From assembly GCF_051486985.1 (NCBI RefSeq), contig NZ_JAHVDV010000007.1, forward strand, positions 62,001 to 126,000: DNA of 64,000 nucleotides, given 5' to 3'. This document shows, piece after piece, positions 33,670 to 43,233 of this stretch. The position numbers were made by a program, and so were the translations under genes. The notes beneath the pieces are model-generated. The model did not search any database. It saw only the letters and a list, made by a program, of their open reading frames with translations, and had not been told where the DNA came from. Origin of the DNA: CBFFRJ01 sp051486985 (GTDB taxonomy: Bacteria > Pseudomonadota > Gammaproteobacteria > Enterobacterales > Enterobacteriaceae). Numbering within the stretch: position 1 is the stretch's first letter; every line of letters starts with the position of its first letter.

Positions 33670-33685
33670 ATGTTACCGGTAAAAT
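33670..33685 (-). promoter_or_regulatory. GntR operator-like palindrome between zwf and edd
   Basis: ATGTTACCGGTAAAAT differs from the E. coli GntR operator ATGTTACCGGTAACAT at one position only (A instead of C). GntR represses edd-eda when gluconate is absent. The site lies 24 bases after the zwf stop and upstream of the zwf terminator hairpin. Confidence 0.8.
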
Positions 33686-33708
33686 AACGTAACACACCTG
33701 TTCAGCCG

Positions 33709-35184
33709 TTACTCAAACTCGTTCCAAGAACGGCCATCACGGGTAATCATCGCGACGGACGCAACGGGTCCCCAGGTTCCCGCCTGATACGGTTTCGGAG
33801 AGTCATTATCCATCGCCCAGGCTTCCGTAATGGAATCCACCCATTTCCAGGCCTCTTCCACCTCATCACGACGAACAAACAGAGCCTGAATCCCACGCAT
33901 GGTTTCCAGCAGCAGACGCTCGTAAGCATCCGCAAGATGCGTTTCATTAAAGGTTTCGGAATAACTCAGATCCAGCTTGGTTATCTGCAGATTATGCTTG
34001 TGATCAAGGCCCGGCACTTTATTAAGTACCTGAATATCTACACCTTCATCCGGTTGCAGGCGAATGGTCAGTTTGTTTTGCGGCAGATCCTGCCATGACT
34101 CTTTGAAAAGATTCAGTTCCGGCGTTTTAAAGTAGACGACAACTTCAGAACATTTGGTGGGCAGACGCTTACCGGTACGCAGGTAGAAAGGCACGCCCGC
34201 CCAGCGCCAGTTATCGATATCGACGCGAATAGCCACAAAGGTTTCAGTGTTACTGGACTTGTTCGCCCCCTCTTCCTCAAGGTAGCCCGGCACTTTTTTG
34301 CCCTGCGCAAAGCCCGCTGAGTACTGACCACGTACGGTTTTTTCACGCACGTTGGTGCGATCGATACGACGCAGTGATTTCAGCACTTTCACTTTTTCAT
34401 CACGAATAGCGTCGGCGGTAAGGTCGGACGGCGGAGACATGGCAATCATGCACAGAATCTGCAGGAGGTGGTTCTGGATCATATCGCGCATCTGGCCGGC
34501 CTGGTCAAAATAGCCCCAGCGCCCTTCAATGCCCACCTCTTCGGCGACAGTGATTTCGACATGATCGATGGTGCGGTTATCCCAGTTATTCACAAACAGA
34601 GCATTCGCAAAACGCAGAGCAAGCAGGTTCAGGACGGTCTCTTTGCCAAGATAGTGGTCAATACGATAGACCTGGCACTCTTCAAAATATTCACCCACCT
34701 GATCGTTAATTTCACGTGAGGTGGCAAGCGAAGTGCCTAACGGTTTTTCCATCACCACGCGCGCAGGTTTGGCATTCAGTTTTGCTTCACCAAGACCTTT
34801 GCAGATGGCGCCAAAGGTGCTGGGCGGCATGGCGAAATAGTTAATGGTGGTACGTTCTTTCTGATTAAGCATTTTACCCAAGCGGGTAAAGGCTTTAACG
34901 TCGTTTACATCCAGGTTGCAAAAGTCCAGGCGCCCGCTCAGCGTGTCCCATAAACCTTCATCAATTTTCTCTTTCATGAAGGTTTCGAGCGCTTCACGCA
35001 CGACTTTGGTGTAGGCTTCTTTATCCCAGTCCGCGCGTCCCACACCCAGGATGCGTGTATCAGGATGAATCTGCCCTGCTTTTTCAAGCTGGTACAGGGA
35101 AGGCAGCAATTTTCGGCGTGCGAGATCGCCTTTCGCGCCGAAAATGACCAGGTCACATGCCTGGGCTGTTTGCGTTACCGCCAT
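33709..35184 (-). CDS. zwf: Zwf, glucose-6-phosphate 1-dehydrogenase
   Basis: A 491-residue NADP-dependent enzyme that opens the oxidative pentose phosphate and Entner-Doudoroff routes. The nucleotide-binding start FGAKGDLARRK and the substrate motif RIDHYLGKE are intact, and the sequence is almost the same as in E. coli. It is divergent from hexR, and a HexR-type palindrome lies 48 bases upstream of its start. E. coli zwf also responds to SoxS; I did not identify that site. Confidence 0.98.
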   Translation of the reverse strand: MAVTQTAQACDLVIFGAKGDLARRKLLPSLYQLEKAGQIHPDTRILGVGRADWDKEAYTKVVREALETFMKEKIDEGLWDTLSGRLDFCNLDVNDVKAFTRLGKMLNQKERTTINYFAMPPSTFGAICKGLGEAKLNAKPARVVMEKPLGTSLATSREINDQVGEYFEECQVYRIDHYLGKETVLNLLALRFANALFVNNWDNRTIDHVEITVAEEVGIEGRWGYFDQAGQMRDMIQNHLLQILCMIAMSPPSDLTADAIRDEKVKVLKSLRRIDRTNVREKTVRGQYSAGFAQGKKVPGYLEEEGANKSSNTETFVAIRVDIDNWRWAGVPFYLRTGKRLPTKCSEVVVYFKTPELNLFKESWQDLPQNKLTIRLQPDEGVDIQVLNKVPGLDHKHNLQITKLDLSYSETFNETHLADAYERLLLETMRGIQALFVRRDEVEEAWKWVDSITEAWAMDNDSPKPYQAGTWGPVASVAMITRDGRSWNEFE

Positions 35185-35231
35185 GTCATTCTCCTCAGTT
35201 GGCTTTCCTGGTGCTTATGCCAGGCCTTAGT

Positions 35232-35246
35232 TGTAATTTTATTACA
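35232..35246 (-). promoter_or_regulatory. HexR operator in the zwf promoter
   Basis: TGTAAT-TTT-ATTACA is a perfect dyad fitting the HexR binding pattern (TGTAATT(A/T)AATTACA) known for gammaproteobacteria. It lies between zwf and the divergent hexR, so it probably controls zwf and perhaps hexR itself. Confidence 0.8.
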
Positions 35247-35527
35247 CTGCACTGTACTGCTTTTACGTAAATCACGAAACCGCTAACGCTTATCATGCCG
35301 TGCGTTCTTTAATCACCCGGCTGAGATCTGGGTTTTCGCCCGGAAAACGCTGGATGTTTGCCAGATGCCGTGATGGGAAAATCCGACTGTGATCATGTTA
35401 TGAAAAAAAACAACAACATTTCACGTTGTTACTTACCTTTCCACTACGCGGGGAGGTATATTCTTGCTAAAACGCTTTACGGTTTTACACTCCAGTGGAA
35501 CCGTTTTACTGATGAGCACGCTGCTAA

Positions 35528-36397
35528 ATGAACATGCTGGAAAAAATCCAGTCCCAACTGGAACACCTTAGCAAATCCGAGCGTAAAGTGGCGGAAGTGA
35601 TTCTTGCCCTTCCGGACAAAGCCATTCACTCCAGTATCGCCGCCCTCGCTCAGGAAGCGGGTGTCAGTGAACCGACGGTCAATCGTTTTTGCCGCAGTCT
35701 TGATACCCGTGGATTTCCCGACTTTAAATTGCATCTGGCACAAAGCCTTGCCAACGGCACCCCCTATGTTAATCGCAATGTCGATGAAGATGACAGCGTA
35801 GAAGCATACACGGGGAAAATATTTGAATCCGCAATGGCAAGCCTGGATCATGTTCGCCAGTCGCTGGATATGGCTTCGGTAAACCGGGCTGTTGACCTTC
35901 TCACTCAGGCTAAAAAAATCGCTTTCTTTGGCCTCGGTTCCTCAGCGGCTGTCGCACATGATGCGATGAACAAATTTTTTCGCTTTAACGTTCCTGTCGT
36001 CTACTCCGACGACATCGTCCTGCAACGCATGAGCTGTATGAATTGCAGTGATGATGATGTGGTTGTGCTGATCTCCCATACGGGTCGTACTAAAAACCTT
36101 GTTGAGCTGGCGCAACTGGCACGTGAAAACGATGCCATGGTGATTGCGCTGACCTCCGCCGACACGCCGCTCGCCCGCGAAGCTACCCTTGCCATCACTC
36201 TGGATGTGCCTGAAGACACGGATATCTATATGCCGATGGTATCGCGCCTGGCGCAACTGACGGTGATTGATGTACTTGCGACGGGTTTCACATTGCGACG
36301 GGGCGCAAAATTCAGGGATAACTTGAAGCGTGTCAAAGAAGCGCTCAAAGAATCGCGCTTTGATAAGGAGCGTTTTATCACAGGCGATAAACATTAA
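35528..36397 (+). CDS. hexR: HexR, RpiR-family regulator of sugar catabolism
   Basis: A 289-residue regulator with an N-terminal RpiR helix-turn-helix (about 1-77, SEPTVNRFCRSL) and a C-terminal SIS sugar-phosphate domain (about 120-260, FFGLGSSAAVAHD). In related bacteria HexR senses KDPG and controls zwf, edd, eda and others, all encoded around it here. It is divergent from zwf with about 340 bases between starts. Confidence 0.96.
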   Translation: MNMLEKIQSQLEHLSKSERKVAEVILALPDKAIHSSIAALAQEAGVSEPTVNRFCRSLDTRGFPDFKLHLAQSLANGTPYVNRNVDEDDSVEAYTGKIFESAMASLDHVRQSLDMASVNRAVDLLTQAKKIAFFGLGSSAAVAHDAMNKFFRFNVPVVYSDDIVLQRMSCMNCSDDDVVVLISHTGRTKNLVELAQLARENDAMVIALTSADTPLAREATLAITLDVPEDTDIYMPMVSRLAQLTVIDVLATGFTLRRGAKFRDNLKRVKEALKESRFDKERFITGDKH

Positions 36398-36521
36398 TAG
36401 TAATAACAAAGTTGTAACATCTTTAGCTATTCGGTTAAATTCATTGTTCGCCGCTCTGGCGTAGCACGAAACCGAATTCATGTTCACGCAACACCTGGTT
36501 GTTCAGACAACGGAGTATTAC

Positions 36522-37964
36522 ATGTCCAGAAGGCTTCGCAGAACCAAAATCGTTACCACACTTGGCCCGGCTACTGACCGCGACAATAATCTTGAAAAAG
36601 TTATCGCTGCGGGTGCCAACGTGGTGCGAATGAATTTTTCTCACGGCACCGCAGAAGATCATAAATTACGTGCAGACAAAGTACGTGAAATTGCGGCAAA
36701 ACTGGGACGCCATGTCGCTATCCTTGGCGATCTGCAAGGGCCAAAAATCCGTGTGTCGACCTTTAAGGAAGGGAAAGTCTTCCTCAATATTGGCGACAAA
36801 TTCCTGCTGGATGCCAACCTTGGCAAGGGCGAAGGCGATAAAGAAAAAGTCGGCATTGACTATAAAGGCCTGCCCGCTGATGTTGTCCCTGGCGATATCC
36901 TGCTGCTTGATGATGGCCGGGTGCAGCTTAAAGTGCTGGAAGTTCAGGGCATGAAAGTTTTCACGGAAGTGACCGTAGGCGGGCCACTTTCCAATAATAA
37001 AGGCATCAACAAACTGGGCGGCGGTCTTTCTGCTGAAGCACTGACGGAAAAAGATAAAGCAGACATCGTGACAGCGGCGATGATCGGGGTTGATTACCTC
37101 GCGGTCTCTTTCCCGCGCTGTGGGGAAGACCTGAACTATGCGCGTCGCCTGGCGCGGGATGCAGGATGTGATGCCAAAATCGTCGCCAAGGTTGAACGTG
37201 CGGAAGCCGTTTGTAGCCAGGATGCGATGGATGACGTGATCCTCGCCTCCGACGTTGTGATGGTCGCGCGTGGCGATCTGGGGGTGGAGATCGGCGACCC
37301 GGAACTGGTCGGTATTCAAAAAGCATTGATTCGTCGTGCCCGTCAGCTTAACCGCTCCGTCATCACGGCAACCCAGATGATGGAATCGATGATCACTAAC
37401 CCGATGCCAACCCGTGCAGAGGTTATGGACGTGGCTAACGCCGTGCTGGATGGTACTGATGCCGTGATGCTGTCTGCAGAAACCGCAGCTGGCCAGTATC
37501 CGGCTGAAACCGTTGCCGCCATGGCGCGTGTATGCCTTGGCGCGGAAAAAATTCCGAGCATCAACGTCTCCAAGCACCGCCTGGACATTCAGTTCGACAA
37601 CGTAGAAGAAGCGATTGCGATGTCTGCAATGTACGCTGCTAACCATCTGAAAGGGGTGACGGCGATTATCTCGATGACAGAATCAGGCCGCACGGCGCTG
37701 ATGACATCGCGAATCAGCTCCGGTCTGCCGATTTTCGCCCTCTCCCGCCACGAACGTACGCTGAACCTCACGGCGCTTTACCGTGGCGTTACGCCGGTCT
37801 ACTTCGACAGCGTGAATGAAGGCGTTGCCGCCGCTAACGATGCGGTCAATCTGCTGCGTGATAAAGGCTATCTGATTTCCGGCGATCTTGTCATCGTCAC
37901 CCAGGGTGACGTAATGAGCACCGTAGGTACAACCAACACCACCCGTATTCTGACCGTAGAATAA
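36522..37964 (+). CDS. pykA: PykA, pyruvate kinase II
   Basis: A 480-residue glycolytic enzyme making pyruvate and ATP from phosphoenolpyruvate and ADP; the AMP-activated isozyme. The signature IVAKVERAEAV with the catalytic lysine, the metal-site GDLGVEIG and the substrate motif ITATQMMESMI are present. ATG 36522 (MSRRLRRTK) matches E. coli, with GGAG nine bases upstream; an earlier ATG at 36480 was rejected. A strong terminator follows. Confidence 0.97.
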   Translation: MSRRLRRTKIVTTLGPATDRDNNLEKVIAAGANVVRMNFSHGTAEDHKLRADKVREIAAKLGRHVAILGDLQGPKIRVSTFKEGKVFLNIGDKFLLDANLGKGEGDKEKVGIDYKGLPADVVPGDILLLDDGRVQLKVLEVQGMKVFTEVTVGGPLSNNKGINKLGGGLSAEALTEKDKADIVTAAMIGVDYLAVSFPRCGEDLNYARRLARDAGCDAKIVAKVERAEAVCSQDAMDDVILASDVVMVARGDLGVEIGDPELVGIQKALIRRARQLNRSVITATQMMESMITNPMPTRAEVMDVANAVLDGTDAVMLSAETAAGQYPAETVAAMARVCLGAEKIPSINVSKHRLDIQFDNVEEAIAMSAMYAANHLKGVTAIISMTESGRTALMTSRISSGLPIFALSRHERTLNLTALYRGVTPVYFDSVNEGVAAANDAVNLLRDKGYLISGDLVIVTQGDVMSTVGTTNTTRILTVE

Positions 37965-37971
37965 GGGCAGT

Positions 37972-38003
37972 GAAAAAAGCCCCGCACGCTGCGGGGCTTT
38001 TTT
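37972..38003. terminator. Bidirectional terminator between pykA and lpxM
   Basis: AAAAAAGCCCCGCA-CGC-TGCGGGGCTTTTTT is a perfect hairpin with A and T tracts, serving both convergent genes. Confidence 0.95.
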
Positions 38004-38010
38004 ATCTCTT

Positions 38011-38982
38011 CTACTTCTTCGGAAAGAGCTCTTTACGTTTATAAGGCTCTTTATCTCCGGGTTTTCGCGTTTTAAGCAACTTTAAAATCCAGGTGTACTG
38101 TTCGGGGTTCGGCCCTACCAGTAATTCCACCTCTTCGTTCATACGACGGGCAATGGTGTTGTCATCCGCGCTATTCAGATCGTCCATTGGCGGGCGAACA
38201 TGAATAGTGAGACGGTGTGATTTTGCGTCATAAACGGGGAACAGCGGCACAATACGGGCGCGGCATACTTTCATCAGGCGACCAATCGCCGGAAGCGTGG
38301 CTTTGTAAGTGGCAAAGAAATCCACGAACTCACTGTGCTCCGGCCCATGATCCTGGTCGGGCAGATAATAGCCCCAGTACCCCTGACGTATGGAGTGAAT
38401 GAAGGGTTTGATGCCGTCATTTCTGGCATGCAGACGTCCACCAAAACGGCGACGCACGCTATTCCAGACATAGTCAAATACCGGGTTTCCCTGATTATGA
38501 AACATCGCGGCTATATTGCGCCCCTGCGACGCCATTAGCATCGCCGGGATATCGACGCCCCAGCCGTGTGGCACAAGAAAAATGACATTCTCGTTGTTTT
38601 CCCGCAGTTCATCGATAATGGCCTGCCCCTGCCATTTCACACGCGGCAGCACTTTTTCCGGTCCGCGCAGTGCCAGCTCCGCCATCAACACCATCGCCTG
38701 AGGTGCGGTGGCGAACATGTCGTCGATCAACGCCTCACGTTGCGCATCGCTTTGCTCAGGAAAACAGTACAGCAGGTTAATTTGCGCGCGACGGCGCGCA
38801 CTTTTGCCAAGCTTACCGGCAAGACGTCCAAGCTTACCCAACAGCGGATCGCGCAGCGAAGGGGGGACCATAGCAATACCTGCAAAGGCCAGCACGCCCA
38901 GCCATGCGCCCCAGTAACGCGGATGGCGAAATCCCTTTTCAAACTCGGGTATGTATTCAGAATTATTTTTCTTGGTTTCCAT
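38011..38982 (-). CDS. lpxM: LpxM (MsbB), lipid A myristoyltransferase
   Basis: A 323-residue inner-membrane acyltransferase that adds the last fatty acid to Kdo2-lipid A, giving hexa-acylated lipid A. The catalytic HX4D motif is in VPHGWGVDIPAM (about residue 140) and the second motif in DQDHGPEHSEF. One N-terminal membrane anchor at about 22-42. Full length and very like E. coli. It lies 119 bases downstream of mepM. Confidence 0.96.
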   Translation of the reverse strand: METKKNNSEYIPEFEKGFRHPRYWGAWLGVLAFAGIAMVPPSLRDPLLGKLGRLAGKLGKSARRRAQINLLYCFPEQSDAQREALIDDMFATAPQAMVLMAELALRGPEKVLPRVKWQGQAIIDELRENNENVIFLVPHGWGVDIPAMLMASQGRNIAAMFHNQGNPVFDYVWNSVRRRFGGRLHARNDGIKPFIHSIRQGYWGYYLPDQDHGPEHSEFVDFFATYKATLPAIGRLMKVCRARIVPLFPVYDAKSHRLTIHVRPPMDDLNSADDNTIARRMNEEVELLVGPNPEQYTWILKLLKTRKPGDKEPYKRKELFPKK

Positions 38983-39056
38983 GCATATTCCGCAGGCAGA
39001 CAGGTATCAAAATAAAAAGTAGGCACAGTGTAGCGAGGCGCGCCGGATCCTACAAA

Positions 39057-39086
39057 AGAAAAAGCCGGCGCGCATGCGGCCGGCTC
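39057..39086 (-). terminator. Terminator of mepM
   Basis: On the minus strand AGCCGGC...GCCGGCT with a 9-base centre is followed by TTTTTC, about 15 bases after the mepM stop. Confidence 0.82.
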
Positions 39087-39101
39087 TCCGGGATGCAACC
39101 C

Positions 39102-40433
39102 TTAATCAAAGCGGAGCTGTGGGAGCACTTCTTTAACCTGCGCCAGGTAATCGCGACGATCTGACCCTGTCAGACCCTCCGTTCTTGGCAGCTTCGCGGT
39201 TAACGGGTTGACGGCCTGCTGGTTAATCCACACTTCATAGTGCAAATGTGGTCCGGTAGAACGTCCGGTATTACCAGAAAGCGCAATGCGATCGCCACGC
39301 TTCACTTTTTGCCCTTCTTTGACCAGCAGTTTTCGCAGGTGCATGTACCGCGTGGTATAGGTGCGGCCATGACGCACGGCAACGTAGTATCCTGCCGCGC
39401 CGCTGCGTTTCGCCACTACCACCTCACCGTCACCGACAGAGAGCACCGGCGTGCCTTGCGGCATGGCGAAATCAACGCCTTTATGCGGTGCAACCCGCCC
39501 GGTTACGGGGTTGAGTCGACGTGGATTGAAGTTAGAGGAGACGCGGAATTGTTTCGACGTCGGGAAACGCAAAAAGCCCTTCGCCAGGCCCGTGCCGTTA
39601 CGATCGTAGAATTTGCCATCTTCAGCGCGAATCGCGTAGTAATCTTTGCCATCTGAGCGCAGACGAACACCCACCAGCTGGCTTTGTTCCTGCTTGCCCT
39701 GAAGCATTTCGCGGGACATCAGTACCGAAAATTCATCGCCTTTTTTCAGCTTACGGAAGTCCATTTGCCACTGCATGGCTTTAATAACCGAACTGATTTC
39801 GCCACTGCTCAGGCCCGCATCACGGGCGCTGCTGACAAAACTTCCCCCGACAGTCCCTTTCAGCACTGAATTAACCCAGTCTCCTTTCTGAAGTTCGCTG
39901 GTCATTTTAAAACCGCCATCAACGCGGTCATACGTGCGGGTTTCGCGGCGGGACATCTCCCAGGTCAGTCGCTGAAGATCGCCTTCGGCCGTCAGGGTCC
40001 AGGAGAGTTGTTGACCGATTTTCATATTTCGCAGGTCTTTATCAGCGGCAGCAAGCTGGCTGATATCACCCATCTCAATACCGTACTGATTCAGAATGCT
40101 GCTGAGGGTATCACCGGTAGAAACAACATATTCGTGCACGCCCGCTTCGTTCGCGGTTTTATCATCAAGCTCGTCCTGAGGAATGTCTTCAACTTCATCC
40201 GGCATAGACTGGTCTATTGGTTCGCTCGCCTCAGGCAGCAGCGATCGGATTTCATTCTTTTCAAGCGTAATGGCTTTGACGATAGGGGCAGGTTCGGTGT
40301 GTTCAGGGTGGTAAACATACGGACGCCAGACGGCGACCGTAAGGGTGAGAACTGTAAGTGACCCCAGCATTACGCGGTGGGGTCGGGGCAGATTATTAAA
40401 TGCCAGGGCGACAGAGCGGGCTATCTGTTGCAC
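39102..40433 (-). CDS. mepM: MepM, murein DD-endopeptidase
   Basis: A 443-residue peptidoglycan hydrolase that cuts D-Ala-mDAP cross-links so the wall can grow. It has an N-terminal membrane anchor (about 20-38), a LysM domain (about 97-145, EYVVSTGDTLSSILNQYGI), and a C-terminal LytM/M23 domain with zinc ligands in HKGVDFAMP and GPHLHYEVW. Three residues longer than the E. coli protein. Confidence 0.96.
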   Translation of the reverse strand: MQQIARSVALAFNNLPRPHRVMLGSLTVLTLTVAVWRPYVYHPEHTEPAPIVKAITLEKNEIRSLLPEASEPIDQSMPDEVEDIPQDELDDKTANEAGVHEYVVSTGDTLSSILNQYGIEMGDISQLAAADKDLRNMKIGQQLSWTLTAEGDLQRLTWEMSRRETRTYDRVDGGFKMTSELQKGDWVNSVLKGTVGGSFVSSARDAGLSSGEISSVIKAMQWQMDFRKLKKGDEFSVLMSREMLQGKQEQSQLVGVRLRSDGKDYYAIRAEDGKFYDRNGTGLAKGFLRFPTSKQFRVSSNFNPRRLNPVTGRVAPHKGVDFAMPQGTPVLSVGDGEVVVAKRSGAAGYYVAVRHGRTYTTRYMHLRKLLVKEGQKVKRGDRIALSGNTGRSTGPHLHYEVWINQQAVNPLTAKLPRTEGLTGSDRRDYLAQVKEVLPQLRFD

Positions 40434-40448
40434 GTATCCACTTCCTCG

Positions 40449-41393
40449 TTAATCTCCTTTCAGGCAGCTCGCATACTGGCTCGACAGCAGGGTCAGGAAC
40501 TTTGAATAGCTCTCTTTACCAAGCTGGACAGGGGTTCCCAGGGGATCCAGGGTGCCCATTCGGACAGAGGTCCCTCTGGCAACCGCTTCAACGACGGCTG
40601 GCCTGAACTGTGGCTCAGCAAAAACGCAGGTTGCTTTTTGCTCAACCAACTGTGTTCTGATTTGATGTAAACGCTGCGCACCGGGTTGAATTTCAGGGTT
40701 GACGGTAAAGTGACCCAGCGGGGTCAGCCCGTAATGTTTTTCAAAGTAGCCGTATGCGTCGTGAAAAACGAAATAACCCTTACCCTTCAACGGTGCCAGC
40801 TCGCTACCAACCTGCTTGTCGGTCTGAGCTAAGTTTGCCTCAAACGCTTTCAGATTGGCATCCAGCCGGGCTCGGCTTTGCGGCATAAGTTCCACTAATT
40901 TATCGTGGATTGCAACCGCCGACATCCGCGCAATCTCCGGTGAAAGCCACAGGTGCATGTTGTAATCACCATGATGATGATGCTCGTCACTATTTTCATC
41001 GCCATGATCGTGTCCGGCATGATCATGCTCGTCGTGATCGCTCCCTTTCATGAGCAGAGGTTTCACCTCCGGCAGTGTCGCCATGACCACTTGTTTAGCG
41101 GCGGGTATCTGTTGGGCAGATTTGTCCATGAAAGCTTCCATGTCCGGGCCGACCCAAAAGACTAACTCCGCGTTATTTAAGCGTTTTACATCGGATGGGC
41201 GCAGAGCATAATCATGTTCTGAGGCGCCATCCGGAAGTAAAACTTCGGTCGTAGTAACCCCATCAGCGATAGCGGAAGCGATGAAGCCAAGCGGTTTCAA
41301 CGAGGCGACAACGGCGGCGTTTGCGGTGCCTGAAACTGCCCCTAACAGAGCGGTGGAGAGTGTTGCGCAAAGAAGCGTATTTTTATGTAACAT
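40449..41393 (-). CDS. znuA: ZnuA, zinc-binding protein of the ZnuABC importer
   Basis: A 314-residue periplasmic protein with a signal peptide (about 1-26) and the histidine-rich acidic loop near residues 118-141 (HDEHDHAGHDHGDE) typical of ZnuA. Zinc ligands lie in GASEHDYAL, MHLWLSP and HFTVNPE. ATG 41393 (MLHKNTLL) matches E. coli; an ATG 19 codons upstream lies in the promoter. Divergent from znuCB, with a Zur site between. Confidence 0.96.
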   Translation of the reverse strand: MLHKNTLLCATLSTALLGAVSGTANAAVVASLKPLGFIASAIADGVTTTEVLLPDGASEHDYALRPSDVKRLNNAELVFWVGPDMEAFMDKSAQQIPAAKQVVMATLPEVKPLLMKGSDHDEHDHAGHDHGDENSDEHHHHGDYNMHLWLSPEIARMSAVAIHDKLVELMPQSRARLDANLKAFEANLAQTDKQVGSELAPLKGKGYFVFHDAYGYFEKHYGLTPLGHFTVNPEIQPGAQRLHQIRTQLVEQKATCVFAEPQFRPAVVEAVARGTSVRMGTLDPLGTPVQLGKESYSKFLTLLSSQYASCLKGD

Positions 41394-41423
41394 AGTGCGA
41401 CTAATTATCGTAATGAATGGGTG

Positions 41424-41446
41424 GTATGTGATATTATAACATTCTA
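41424..41446. promoter_or_regulatory. Zur operator between znuA and znuCB
   Basis: The core TGATATTATAACATTC, read on the other strand as GAATGTTATAATATCA, matches the E. coli znu Zur box (GAAATGTTATAATATCAC). It lies in the 78-base gap between the two divergent starts and can control both transcripts. Confidence 0.9.
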
Positions 41447-41471
41447 TCACTTGTGCAACCCCTTAAACGCT

Positions 41472-42227
41472 ATGACTAATTTGATAACGCTTGAAAATGT
41501 CTCGGTCAGTTTTGGTCAAAGACGCGTCCTGTCTGATATTTCGCTCAATCTGGAACCGGGTAAAATATTGACCTTGCTGGGTCCAAATGGGGCGGGGAAA
41601 TCGACGCTTGTACGTGTCGTGCTGGGACTGGTAGCACCGGATTCCGGCACTATCAAGCGCGGCCCTCGACTACAAATCGGCTATGTGCCGCAAAAATTAT
41701 ATCTGGATGCCACCCTCCCCCTGACCGTCGGGCGATTTATGCGGTTGCGTCCGGGTACGCGGAAAGCCGATCTTCTGCCGGCGCTCAAGCGCGTTCAGGC
41801 AGCACATCTCATTGATGCGCCAATGCAGAAACTCTCCGGCGGCGAAACCCAGCGCGTTCTGCTGGCGCGCGCTTTGCTTAATAAACCGGAGCTGTTGGTA
41901 TTAGATGAACCCACGCAGGGTGTGGATGTTAATGGCCAGGTCGCTCTCTACGATCTTATCGATAAGCTACGTCGCGAGCTCCATTGCGCTGTGTTAATGG
42001 TTTCCCATGATTTGCATCTGGTAATGGCAAAGACCGATGAAGTGCTGTGCCTGAATCATCATATCTGCTGTTCGGGTGCGCCAGAGGTCGTCTCGATGCA
42101 TCCCGAATTCATCTCTATGTTTGGCCCGCGCGGCGCTGAGCAACTGGGTATCTATCGTCACCAACATAACCATCGCCATGATTTACAAGGGCGCATTATT
42201 TTACGTCAGGGAAATGGACGCGAATGA
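41472..42227 (+). CDS. znuC: ZnuC, ATPase of the ZnuABC importer
   Basis: A 251-residue ABC ATPase with Walker A GPNGAGKST, signature LSGGETQRV, Walker B LLVLDEP and the switch histidine in MVSHDLH. The C-terminal histidine-rich stretch (RHQHNHRH) is typical of ZnuC. ATG 41472 (MTNLITLEN) matches E. coli. It overlaps znuB by four bases. Confidence 0.97.
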   Translation: MTNLITLENVSVSFGQRRVLSDISLNLEPGKILTLLGPNGAGKSTLVRVVLGLVAPDSGTIKRGPRLQIGYVPQKLYLDATLPLTVGRFMRLRPGTRKADLLPALKRVQAAHLIDAPMQKLSGGETQRVLLARALLNKPELLVLDEPTQGVDVNGQVALYDLIDKLRRELHCAVLMVSHDLHLVMAKTDEVLCLNHHICCSGAPEVVSMHPEFISMFGPRGAEQLGIYRHQHNHRHDLQGRIILRQGNGRE

Positions 42228-43009
42228 TTGAATTACTGTTGCCCGGCTGGTTTGCCGGGATTCTGCTTGCCTGCGCTGCGGGTCCCCTGGGTTCTTTTGT
42301 CGTCTGGCGTCGGATGTCTTATTTTGGCGATACCCTCGCACATGCATCGTTGCTGGGAGTGGCCTTTGGCCTGCTTCTGGATGTGAACCCTTTTTATGCC
42401 GTTATCGCGGTAACGTTACTGCTGGCAGCGGGCCTCGTCTGGCTGGAAAAGCGACCGCATCTGGCGGTGGATACGCTGCTTGGTATCATGGCTCACAGCG
42501 CACTCTCGCTTGGTATGGTGGTAGTGAGCCTGATGTCGAACATTCGTGTTGACCTGATGGCTTATCTTTTTGGAGATCTTCTTGCCGTTACCCCGCAGGA
42601 TCTCATTGCCATTGCGCTTGGGGTCTCGGTGGTTATCGCTATTCTTCTCTGGCAATGGCGCAGTCTGCTTTCCATGACTATCAGTCCGGAACTGGCCTTT
42701 GTTGACGGGGTTAAAATTCAGCGTGTGAAATTATTACTGATGCTGGTGACGGCCCTGACCATCGGTGTGGCAATGAAATTTGTCGGCGCACTGATTATCA
42801 CCTCACTGTTAATCATCCCCGCCGCTACAGCCCGTCGTTTCGCGAAGACGCCTGAACAAATGGCCGGTGTGGCGGTAGTCATAGGGATGATTTCTGTTAC
42901 CGGTGGATTAACCTTCTCGGCCTTTTACGATACGCCCGCAGGCCCTTCCGTGGTGCTGTGTGCGGCGCTGATGTTTGTGCTTACGATGGTGAAAAAGGCA
43001 GCCAACTGA
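42224..43009 (+). CDS. znuB: ZnuB, permease of the ZnuABC importer
   Basis: A 261-residue inner-membrane permease with about seven helices, full length compared with E. coli. The segment WRRMSYFGDTLAHASLLGVAFG near residue 30 is the family hallmark. ATGA overlap with znuC shows translational coupling. Confidence 0.96.
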   Translation: MIELLLPGWFAGILLACAAGPLGSFVVWRRMSYFGDTLAHASLLGVAFGLLLDVNPFYAVIAVTLLLAAGLVWLEKRPHLAVDTLLGIMAHSALSLGMVVVSLMSNIRVDLMAYLFGDLLAVTPQDLIAIALGVSVVIAILLWQWRSLLSMTISPELAFVDGVKIQRVKLLLMLVTALTIGVAMKFVGALIITSLLIIPAATARRFAKTPEQMAGVAVVIGMISVTGGLTFSAFYDTPAGPSVVLCAALMFVLTMVKKAAN

Positions 43010-43233
43010 ATTTCAACTCCCTTTAGCAGAACCTCCCCGCCCACGCGGGGAGCCTGCCTGTCGCGCGCCGAAGGATATCTCATCCTCCTCCCCTTGTGGT
43101 TTTAAATTTGCACCCTGTGATCTTTTTCTCACTTCGGGACTTCTCTGACGGTGCGCGCACCTAAGCCCTTCTAAAGTTTAATCAGGGAGTTACTTCAAAG
43201 GGTAAGGAGAGGCCAGCCAGACGGGAGGTGCAT
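43010..43233 (+). other. znuB downstream region, hairpin and leader of a small ORF
   Basis: CTCCCCGC-CCAC-GCGGGGAG at 43033-43052 is a perfect hairpin shortly after znuB but lacks a T tract, so it is a weak terminator candidate. The rest is the leader of a 31-codon frame, with GGGAGG at 43223-43228. No other gene is visible. Confidence 0.5.
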
